Shown: positions 51,090 through 63,000 of the stretch, piece by piece
Position numbering within the stretch: position 1 is the stretch's first letter
How the letters are laid out: each line of letters starts with the position of its first letter
Assembly (NCBI GenBank): GCA_013076295.1
Contig: RQOL01000616.1
Location: 5,174,392 to 5,238,391, forward strand
Length of the DNA: 64,000 bases
Reading direction: 5' to 3'
Source of the DNA: Sanderia malayensis
Lineage: Eukaryota > Cnidaria > Scyphozoa > Semaeostomeae > Pelagiidae
Position numbers and translations under genes: made by a program
Notes under the pieces: model-generated
Seen by the model: the letters and a program-made list of their open reading frames with translations, nothing else
Database searches by the model: none
What the model was told of the DNA's origin: nothing

Positions 51090-54000
51090 ATGAAGAACAG
51101 TACTAGCAGTGATATGGACTACTTGTCAGATGCAGATGAAGTAAGTATATGCTCGCAAGATACAGCGTCGTCTGTTTCATCGTCCATTGAGCTTCCTCAA
51201 GAATGGGAAGTTGGATTTGCTGACAATAATGGACGCCTATATTACATTAAGTAAGTGATACCGTTTTATTTTTACATGCTCGGGATCGAAATTGGTATTC
51301 TGTCCTATTAATGACTGATATATTTTGGAGCCCTAAACAGTAGATTATTGTGATTTTATTTTTATTTGGCTTCCTATATCATCAGCCATTCTTGCCATAC
51401 ATATGACCCTTTTGTTATTTTCGAGTTCAACTTCCTTCCTGCAAAACGGTTTCACAATTCATTGGGCTTTGCTATATTATTCATTCTTCTATTTCATATA
51501 ATACTGATAAAGCAAAACAAAACTCTTGTTTGATAGAACGTAAAGTTCATTTGCTAATTTGCCTCGTTTGTTGAACGGCCTACTCGTACATGAAAAAAAT
51601 GACCATTCTGTACTGGACAGGTCATACAAGATTGCTGAATTGTGACCTTTGTGAAAGAATTTCAACAAAACAGCAGTGGGATATCAGCGTTGTATTTCCA
51701 TGCTGAGAAATTTAGTTTTGCTGAGATGGTCAGATGAATATAGAGCAACGGGCCTACATTAGTTCCACGCACACAGTACAATATTAATCACCTTCCGTAA
51801 ACTTTGTGGTTACTAGTTTTCGTTAATGACCGCACATTATGGCTTCTTTTATTGCAATAAAATATTTGCTACTATCCATCAATGTTGGATATTTTTTAAG
51901 TCTCTGTGCGTGGGACTTTTCATATTTCCTTTTGCATTATGATTGCCAAACACAAAACAACTTGTCACATGGCTGTGATAAAGGTGCCCAATTGTTTTGG
52001 AACACCTTGAGTTTCAATTAATCAAAACTAGCATGTGCCATTGAATTTTATGCCATTTCAAAGCACATGCTGCTAATTCTAGCAACATTAGCATGAAAGA
52101 AATTGTTTTAATAGTGCAAAATTGTGAGTATACAAAGCCTGCAAGTGCTCTCATTAAAATTCCCTTTGTTCAATTCTTTTCAGAGATGCAATATCCAGCA
52201 AGGCTTTCGTATATAAATTGTTGAATTGTTAATGGAAATCTAGTATAGTTGTATTTAAAAACCATGCTAGCTATGAAAATTCTAAACAAACTTATGCTTG
52301 TTTATAGCGACGAGAAGAAAGAGACTTTTTGGTTTCCTCCACAAAGAGCTTGGAAATGTTGTTTTCGTCTTCCACCTGGCTGGGAAGTAGCTGTAGATAA
52401 AAACAATTTTCTTTATTACATCAAGTGAGTCAAACATTTTGCATCAATCTCCCAGTATATTATTTTAACTGAAAATTTTCTTTGTCAGCAATCTCTCTAT
52501 AGCATATATATTGTTATTATTTGTGATTAGCTAATGAAAAATGAAAACCATTTATTTTCAGTCACACTTCAAAGCTTACTACGTACAAGCATCCAAATTA
52601 TGAAAATCGACAATTTGAATTTTTACATCAGGTAAGAACATTTAATCTTTATTATTTTGTTTTGCTTAACCATATTTTTCTAAAAAAAACCCTTGTTAAG
52701 ATTGTGCAAGCTAGATTTCAGCTGGTGCTCAGAACACATTCTTAAAAGTGAGAAACTGTTGACAGCTTGGAAACTTGCATTTGCATTATTCTTATCGTAA
52801 TTGTAGTGTAGACGCATTAGCTGTAAAAATAGAAATAATATTGTAATTAGGCTCTTTATGGATGATGATGGCGATGATGATGATTATTATTCAAAATTGA
52901 CAATTTCACAATGTTTGATTGCAGGCCTTTCAAGCAAGACGGCGAAAAGTCTCAATTTTAAGACACCACAAAGATGGTGAGTTTGCTATTTGATTTATGT
53001 CATATGGCATGCTGTTGGGCTGAAAATATGTCTTGTCATGTCATGTGCCATAGTACTGCATCATTCAAATTCAAAGTGTTAATAACGAACCCAGCATTTC
53101 TCGAATCCAAATATCTATACTGACCAAATGCTTTCATATTTTGAAAAGTTTTGGAAAATGCTCTAGCAAGAGTTGAAAACTTTTGTTTGAATGTATTCAA
53201 GCGTGTATACACGCTTTTTCATATAACTAACCACTTTATAAGGAACCCAGTTCTAGGATTTCTGGTAAACTACAATGGATTCTTTTGTTCCATTGTTTCT
53301 TCTAACAATAGAAAACAATAGACAATTTAAGGAACTTTTAGTACCAGGGCTCGAGGTAAGTTCCTTATAAAATGAAAAGCGTGTAATTATAAAACTTATT
53401 TCTGCATTTGTTTTTGTTATGACTTTATTTACCATTAATGTTCTTCTATTTTTAGGCTTTGGTTTTGTTGCCGGTAGCGAAAAGCCCGTCATCATTAGAT
53501 CAGTTGTTGCTGGTAAGATTTTCTCATTTCGCCCACCTTTATTTTTGTTTTGTCCAAGTCTCAGCGGCACTGCCCACACGAGATGCCACAACACAATTAT
53601 TGCGCATATGCTCGCAATAATCGCGAACCTCTTTTTGCGAAACGAAAACTCCTTAAAAGCATCCCGTGGGTTTGTTTTCATTTTGCGTAAAATTAGAAAA
53701 AAGCGAGAAAAAGTTGATTAAAAAATGCAATCAAGAGCAAAGCTGCCAAAAAATATCACGGCTTGGATCAATAATCGAGATTAATAACGATCGCGAATTT
53801 CGATATTTGATCGCGATATTTGCAAATATATCAAAAGAAAGATTAGACCGGCTATTTAGTGTCATGTAGACAAAGATAACTAGAAATGATACATTTCATA
53901 TGAAATTTCCGTGCCTCGAAGACACTATTCCCTTTATATGTTATCAAACATAACATAACATCTCAATACATGATAACAAATGCACTCACTCAGGAATCAC

Positions 54001-57000
54001 GATTAAAACCTAATCGTAACGGTTATGGTTATCGCTATAGTGATAAGCCTGGAGAAAAGTGTGTTTATCATGTGATCATTCATTAATTACTATATGAAGA
54101 TGTTTGTGCTTGCTGGTCAAAGGGACTACCCTGACTAAGATTCGACCCCTAATTACATCGATTGAGCAATAAACCCTTCTATATTACCAGCAATTTTTCA
54201 AAATTACATCAGCATAGGATTTGATTGGTATATGTTGGTGAATCGTTAGAAGTGCGAAATGTTTATGTCACCAACGATTCGATTAAGAATAGATTAGTCA
54301 TCATCTAATTAAGCGATAGATGAAGGCTGTTTAAATTATTTTGGTTCACCGTGTTTACGTTACTCACTTGTTTGTTTGTGTCGACCTGTCAATTGATGAA
54401 TTGATGAATAGGCATGTAGCTAGGCCTGCTATTTTGCTTATATGTGGTTTGTTTTGCTATCTCGAGAATAAAACTATAAACTAGCCATTTAACCAAGCCT
54501 TACACCCACCCTCGACGCGAGTCGAATTATTGTATAATTATTATTGTACACTTTTTCATTCCTTGGAACCGTGCGTAGTAGCTCGCTTAGGTATGAAACA
54601 ACAATTCTAGCGTTCATGCTTTCGATGCAACAATTCTAGCGTGTATACTTGGAATACGATTTATTCTCACAGGTAGTCCAGCTGACGGACAGCTCAATGC
54701 AAATGATCAGATATTCAGCATTGGCAACCAAATTGCTTACAATCTTCCACAGCCCCAAGTTATTAGCATGATCAGGCAAGTAAAGGATCGATGTTGGCCT
54801 AATAACCATCCCATCCAACTATCTATCTATCCATCCATCCATCCATCAAAGTTTCCCATACGATAACCTGCACATATGTCGTACGTACAATGGCTGGTAT
54901 GTTAGTTAGTTAACTAAATGAAAATCTATTCAATTAATTAATGTTAAATTTAAGTTAAACAGTTGTTTCATTAAGGATAAAAGTAAAGTTATTTTAGCAA
55001 CGTGGCTTCATGATTGTGAAATTGTTGAGACTGACGTAATGTTGTGCGTTCGTGCATCCATTGTTATTTGTTCGAGTTGTCTTTGCGAAACACCATAAAT
55101 CGTATATGTTGTCGTAAAGGCTTGAGATGGTCAGATGAGGTCGTTAGAGGAATGATGTTTCTACTTTGCGGAATCATTCACCGCCTACCTTATATGCTAT
55201 TTTGCATTGCATTTTAGCATTGCATTTTAGCATTGCAATCTGTTAGAGTTACCTCTTAGCTACCTGTTAGAGTACTCGTAGTGGAATTATCGCTCTCAAT
55301 AACGGTGTGTGCGTTTGAGAATATTTTCATGCTTTGTTAACCTTATAGTGATTTGCAGAGATTTCAAATCGTTGTTGTTTCACGCACAGATCATGTACTG
55401 ATTTGCTTGATATGGAAGTCGTCGCTACAGAGGATATTCAAGATGTCCGAAATCAGGTTTAACATCATTTTTATATTAAGCTCTCTATTTTTTCCATTAA
55501 GCTATGCTAATTGGGCTTCGTGATAAGGAATTTCATCATTGTATGCCTGCCATTGGAAGTTACAAGGATCTTTTCAGATCTTTTCAGATCTCAGGTCAAA
55601 TGAAAAGGGATAATTTGATAATTTCTTGACAAAATCAGGATGCCCGGTTATTGGTATCTTAGCTGTAGAGATACGAACTTCAATCATCTACATGGCTTAA
55701 AACCGTTTGCAATAATTGAAATAGGTATTGTAAGGATGAATATCATTCTTATTGGCGAGACATCACACCATGCCATCGCACCATGCCAGTATGAATTGAA
55801 AACTACAGCACGCTAACCACCTTTTGATTGCTTTTGAATTAAGCATTCAGTATAAGAACAGTCTTTGATCGGTACAGAACTTCAAAATTGCTTTTAAAAT
55901 CGGAAACATGGCGAAACATAGTAAATACTAAAGCTTTTCGTCTGACACTCATCAGAGTAGTACGTCAGAAAGAGAACGAAAATGAAAACCTAACGGCCAA
56001 TGATTGGCCAATTTCGATCCTCTTCTGGGTATAATTGTTCGTTAGGTTTTCATTTTCGTTCTCTTTCTGACGTACTACTCTGATGAGTGTCAGACGAAGA
56101 GCTTTAGTATTTACTATGTTTCGCCATGTTTCCGATTTTAAAAGCAATTATTCAGTATAAGCGCAGCAGTTTATCATATCTAGATATTGCAACCGATGCA
56201 TTTTCATGATGAATTCGTTTCATACTGTCATCGTCTTCACGTAGCTTTCCACTTTGATTTAACAGAGTGTGCATGCCTTTAGGATCAGAATTACTTAAGT
56301 ACTGTATGACTCTCGGTGCTATAGACGGGTAATACAGCTCCATATGCAACAGTGATACCTTGTTCCATTCTTTATTACGTCTACGCTCTTGGTGGACCTG
56401 TGAATCGTGGGGAGTTTCAAAGACTTGGGATTCTATGCTGTTTAACTTAAAATTTGAGCTGCAGATATTTTCATTGGAGCTGTGTATTCTAATGAATGAC
56501 TTATCTTTCACCAGGGTCAGCTGAAGTCAGCATTGATGAGCAGAGCCACAAGAGAAAGGCGCAAGTCCTGTCCAGTCAGTGTTCGCTTTGAAGAGAAACC
56601 AGAAGTCCTGTCTTTACCCCCCTCTAATTCTCTCAGCGTCAACATCATCAAGCAGGTAAGATTTTTGCCAATTCATTTTCCCATTAGCTTTATATGATAA
56701 TCAGATTTGGTACACATTATCGTTTGTTGCTACTGAACAGTGACGCATGCACGTGTAGTTGTTTAGTGTAGGAGGTATGGAAGTTACCTATCAGAGTAAA
56801 AATAGAAATGCTTTGCTTGCACCATCATGATAAGCTGTATTTACTTGAAGATGTTTCATAGGTCTCGTATTCAATGACACATGAATTGTTATCGTGGTTG
56901 ATCTCAATGCTCGAGGAGCACTTATAAATGTGGATTTTATACCTCCCTGAGATTTATTTATGGTTTCAGTTCAATCAGGGCCTCTTTTAAGGGACAATAT

Positions 57001-60000
57001 CTGGGGGCACCTATTGTTTCCTCAATAGAATAGGACATTAGGCCATTGTTTGCTTTGATGAAACAATAGGGTTAAGGGAGGGACTAGGGGGCAATTGCCC
57101 ACCCAGTTAGTCTGTTAAAAGAGGCCCTGAGTTCAATTGCCAAAATTAACCAGTTTCCCCGTGGGTGTGGTAAACAAGCGATCATCTCGATCTTTTTATG
57201 AAAATCTAAGGAAAAGTCTCTCATGGCACCGTGCCGTATTTGGATCGTGAAGTGATTTAAGTATCGGTATAATTTACGCCGTCTCTAAGCATACGTCATC
57301 AAGTAAATTGGCTATTACAACTCTGAATGAGGGTGATTATTCATGTGATCATAGTTTGAGTTGAGTAATATCGATGTTGTTTTCATTACAACATTATCAA
57401 GCTAACTGGATTGAGCTCCGTTTTTAAATCGATGTCATATGGCAGTTGAGTGAGAGTACAGTTATTTTGAATCTAGTATCAATATGGATGTGAACACGTT
57501 GGATTCAAGCAATTCAGTTGTAAGTTTTGAATATGCAAACTCCGTTTTAAGAAGCTGTTAATCAATGCCATGTTGAAAATGTTTTTCATATATACACAAC
57601 CTGATTACGGCCTACAAGATAAGTACAATTGAGCCTCGATAAGTCGAACTCCCAATGGCAAGAAAATTTTTTTGACTTATCGAGGTTCATATATAAAGCA
57701 TACAGAACCAAGGGAAATTCAAAAATGATCGAGATCGGGGGAGTTCGACTCAAGCGGTAGTCGACTTATCGAGGTTCAACTTTAGATTGAAGATGACTTT
57801 GAGAAGTTACGCTGTTTAGATCATACACTTGTGTTTACCAAGTATTTTCATACAATGTTTAGCTACTCAGCCTCAGGCAATATGATTGTAGTTAATAATC
57901 AGTTATTTCAGTTGGAATAATTGTTTGGAAGACAATTGTTTCAAACATTACCAGACGTTATTTTGATTTATGCAAGACAAAGAGAATTAATTTCTTTATT
58001 GCAAGTGATTGATATCAGTTCGTAGTCAGGTAATAGACTTTTGTCACAATGGTATTGTCCTTGGGGAAAAGGAAACTTTGACGCATTTTTACGACCTTGC
58101 ACATCGAAACTAAATCTATTTAATGTCGTCTGTTCTATTGTTTTTCAGTTTAATGTCCATCCACTTGCGTAGTTCTTATATTGTTCAATGTGCTCAGGGT
58201 AGTTATATGTGTAGATTCTCACATGACAATTATACGCATTGGTTAATTAATCTTCGTGTATGTAGATCTATGTTGTTATTGACTGATGCAACGGAATTTA
58301 TGCATTTTGTATATGGTTAATTTTTAACATATACATAAAGATATTGATAATGACACAAGTTCCTTTGTAAGATATAAATTAGTAAAGTTTTTCTGTAGCC
58401 CGAGAAAGGTTAAGCATTTAAAATTATCAAATTCATCTCAGTTAATCAAAGCATTTTTTTATTATTGCAGATGATTCCAAACGTCCTGAAAATATACCTC
58501 GAAAACGGCCAGACAAAATCCTTCCAATACAATGCAGAAACGATAGTAAAAGTAAGTACAAGGCTTTCTCTAAACCTGTATCAACTCATGCCTATATTCA
58601 ATAAACAGTATAAGCAGTAAATCTATAAGCAGTTTAAAACAGCTTGGGATGTCATTGCCCTGCAGTTGTCGTATTGATGTGCTTTGCTTTTTCAGGAAAT
58701 ATTCGAATCAGTTATTGAGCGGTTGCAGATTAAAACACCCGAACATTTTGCTCTCGTTCTGATTGGCCCTTATCCGAATCAGAACGTTTTCCTTCAACCA
58801 GAAGACAGGATAACACAGGTATTTAGTTGTTTATGCATGCTACTTTTGCAACTCTCTGATGTTGTGTTTCTCTTTATCCAAACACCTTGTGCATGCGACT
58901 GGTATCAGAGTCTGAAGCTCGACCACCAGTATCATGTGTGACTCTTGGTTCTTGTAGTAGTATTAGTAGCAGTAGTATAAGTAGTAGTAGTAGTTGTTGT
59001 TGTAGTAGTAGTTGTAGTAGTAGTAGTAGTAGCAGTTGTTGTAGTTGTAGTTGTAGTAGTAGCTAATAGTAGTATTAGTATTAGTAGTAGTAGTTGTAGT
59101 TGTAATGGTAGTTGTAGTTGGTGTTGTAGTTGTAGTATTAGTTGTAGTAGTAGTAGTAGTAGCAGTTGTTGTAGTTGCAGCTGTAGTAGTAGTAGTAGTA
59201 TTAGTATTAGTAGTGGTAGTTGTAGTTGTAGTTGTAGTTGTAGTAGCAGTAGTTGTTGTAGTAATAGTAGTAGTTGTAGTTGTAGTTGTAGTTGTACAGT
59301 TGTTCTTGATGGTGGCGGTGGGTGTTTATTATTTATTGCATTTGATTGTTCTTTTCGAGTTTTAATATTTATCTTATCGTTTCTTTCAGATCGTCAATAG
59401 AAAAGTATTCTCTCGATGGGAATGCAGACTAGAGCTAAGGTAATTTGGACATTATCACAGTGGTTCTTTTGTCTGTCCAGTGCTTCAACTTTTAGTTTAA
59501 GTATTTTATAGAGGTCTGAGGTAAAGCATTATTGAAATAGAATAGAGTCGATGCCAGCTATGGAATTTAATCTAAGCATGCTTCTCTACTTTTTCAGTTT
59601 TTCCCCCAAAAATGCTTACGAACTGCTGGAGAAAGATGCCGTTGCATTCGAGTATTGGTACCAACAGGTAATAATGCCTGCTTTGCATTTGCCATCCCTT
59701 GACATCCACTTACTCTATGATGCTTTCTAAGCTTTCTAGATCGGCTGAGTTGATTGTTTTGCGTTGCAGACGACTAACAGCATTGTCAAGGGGCATTTGA
59801 GCAGCGAAATAAAGTATGACGTCATTATGCGTTTGGCCGCCCTGCAGATTCACGCTGCGATGGCGAAGGACGACGATGACTGGAAGTTCTCGTTGAAAGA
59901 CGTCCTGAAAGAGTACGGTGGACTGGACGATTTTCTTCCAGCTGACGTCATATACAATGTGAAGAAGAAGGAAATCAAGAAGACCATAAATAGCCAGCTT

Positions 60001-63000
60001 AAATCGCTGGAAAGAATCGCTAGGCCAGGACAGAAATTGACAGCTCTTCAAGCCAAGCTTCATTATTTGAAGATTGCCAGCGAGACGCCTGCTTTTGGTG
60101 GCAAAACTTTCACAGTCACCCTCATCACCCAGCAGTCTGAATCAGATTCATCAATGGTATGTTTAGTACATAATTCGGCATAGCTTAGACAGCGCGTTTT
60201 GAGCGCAGGCAGTTCAATTTAATAAAACGCTCATGATATACCCTAAGAGTTCTCCGCATTATTTTTCGTTTTAAACGGCGATTCAGTTTCCTTCAATACC
60301 GAACGAAGTTCACTACTTATTCACACGGCCCAACGCATTTTAAGCGAATTTAATTATTCGGTTTGCATTAATATTAGACATCGAGCTATCGACGCATTTC
60401 CTGATAATTATTTAAAGACAATGATTCGATTCACTGCGCTCAAAATCCACTGTCTAAGTTATTCTGCATTCTGTGATGTATTTCGCTTGCAATGAAAGCA
60501 TCTCTTCAAACCTAGTAGCATTATGGATGAATGAATGAAAACTCGAATTATTGTTAAAGCTGTTTGAACTTCTTTTAGGATAATCAAATGGATACGATAG
60601 ACATACTGGTCAGTCCTTCTCATGGAATTTGTACAGTTTTCAATGAAACTGGCAACGTTGTAAGTTTTCGAATATATTACTCTGTACATCGTCTTTTACA
60701 TGGGATGTCTATGCCAACATGCAGTGCTCACGTACAGAGCGTTGACAGTAGGGCTGCATAACTAAAAGCTGGCTCTCTGTGACTCTGTATTTTTGCATTT
60801 GTCAGACAGACTTTGAAATCACGGAGAACCGGATTTTTCTTTCTGTACTCCCTCCTACTGATACATCATTTACGTATTATTATAATCTTTCGTATTATTG
60901 TCTGCTTTACTCACCGAAGAGCGATATTTATTGTGCCCGAATTTCTTGGTATTTACTTAAAATCGTCAGCTTCCAGCAAGTGCATTTGCTCTTTTTAGAA
61001 GAACCGAGTACTGTGCAGGAGTATTGTTTTAGTGCATGTTATTTCATGGCTTCCTCACGTGGGCTTATTCTGTTATAGTTGCAGCATCTGGTTGAGTTCT
61101 CGCAGGTTTCTGGCATCGTCATCACATCTCACATGTTGAATAAACATCATCTTAAGCTTTTCGTCAAGGATAAAAAGGTAATAATTGCGCCTTTCATAAA
61201 TTTTGTACAACTCCAACTTTGACTATTGACAAATGTAGACTATAATTATAGTATTATAATTATACAAATATAGTTGTACGTCGAGCCATGCTATTTAGAT
61301 AAACCTATATACAGTGAACTCCGTTTAATTTGAACACCCTGGGGAAGTATGGAAATGCTCGAATTACAAAACGTTTAGAGGTTTGCTTTATAAGGATATG
61401 CTCACTAGGAGTCTGAGAATTTTTTTCGAATTAGACGTGATTTCCAATTAAGCAAGCTCAGATTGTACAATTTGACTGTATAGAGAAAAATTTATTTTTT
61501 TGCGAAGTACTTAGTTTTTCATCTCTACCACCCCCATTATGATTACCAAATAAATTTGAATATTTTTGCAGTTTCTTAATATATCTACGCTTTATATTTT
61601 TTAGGCATTATCGCTAATTATGAGTCCACAAGATGCCGATGATATGTCATTTCTGATCACCGGATATCACAAAATCATTTCAGCTGATTCGAACCCGCTA
61701 CCCTTGTACAACTTGTCGCAAAACATACCAAGATACAAGGCACCAAATGATGGCAGTAGTAAAGGTAAGCTATTCCAAAGAATTTCGTTTATATTGTTGG
61801 TAACATATATTACATCATTGCCATCATATACAAGCCACAGAGCTACCTAAAAGATGATTACGTTTTCTACTTGAATTATGACAGGAAACTTTTATTTGCT
61901 CGATATGTCTCTTCATGATTATGACCTATGTATACCAACAAGTTATGCATGGAGCATCATTATGAAGCATCAAGCACTGTTGTTGCAAGCAAGACTTTAA
62001 TACCATTGCTTAATAGATGTTTTAAGTAATCTTTTTCACATGCACCTGACCATTGCAATGTAGCTATAAAGTTCAATGGTACAGGTGCACTGAAGTTACG
62101 TTATTCTTTGGTGTTAGCTGATATGGTTGGTTTCCAGCAGTGAGTTTCTTGTTATTTTTGTTATAGCTCCTCCATATACAGGCAAGCACGATGTAGTACC
62201 ATCTGCATGGAGCTATGTAGATGAAGTAGTCTCTACGATGTGGCTTGGCAGTGATTCTGGTGCACAGGAAAGGATCGACGATCCTCGATCAATTACACAG
62301 TCAATCGATTTCTCGATCGATCCACCGAAGTACGGATCGTCAAAGATCTGCGATCGATCAAGTGTGGTTATGCATCAACAACGCGCGGCTGTTGATTCGT
62401 TCATACGTGAGCTCAGCATACGTAACAAGAATAAGAAGATTGCGACGAAAGGCTCGGAGATCACGTCGCCACCGAGAAACGAGGAAAGGGAAAAGAAAAA
62501 GGTCTCGCAGGTTGGACAATTCGACACGATCAGTTTTGGGATGGACAAGGAGCTTGAAGAAGATGAGGAAGATGAGGATGGTGTTGGTACTATGAAGAGG
62601 GAACAAGTTGATAATAACGGAAACGGGATGAGAAGACACGTGATTAGTTGTAGTTTAAGCTCAGATGAGGATGAATCTGATGTCGAGATGTCAGAGCTTG
62701 CCAAGAAAGTCAGCCATAGCGGAACATTATCAAAATATCTGAAGACCAATGGGAATCGGAATAGATTGCAGGATTTAGAGTTTGCTGATGGTAATTATTC
62801 TGGTATCAGGAACTCAAAAGATAGGATTATGAACAATAAGGCTGGAAAGAATAAACAGATGAATAATGCGGAATCAACTGACGGAGAAGAAGGTAGTTGT
62901 GCCTTTATTGCCTTTTGTTATCAGTCATAAATTAAGGTTACCTTGTAAACTATGCGAAGAAAAATGTGCTCGATGGCTGAATTAAATTGCTTTGTTGCTC

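Noticed and set aside
53253..53681. Minus-strand ORF of 142 codons with a hydrophobic segment
   Set aside because: It overlaps the PDZ exon antisense and repeat-like DNA; no family recognised.
59105..59365. Open frame rich in valine on the plus strand
   Set aside because: It is a direct translation of the GTA/GTT trinucleotide microsatellite inside an intron; no start context, no family, no codon diversity.
60779..61078. Plus-strand ORF starting near TDFEITENRIF, first considered as an FERM F3 exon
   Set aside because: The exon at 61085-61177 joins the previous exon (ending 60659) in phase and gives HLVEFSQVSGIV, which matches the expected F3 strand; the ORF would add unrelated residues.
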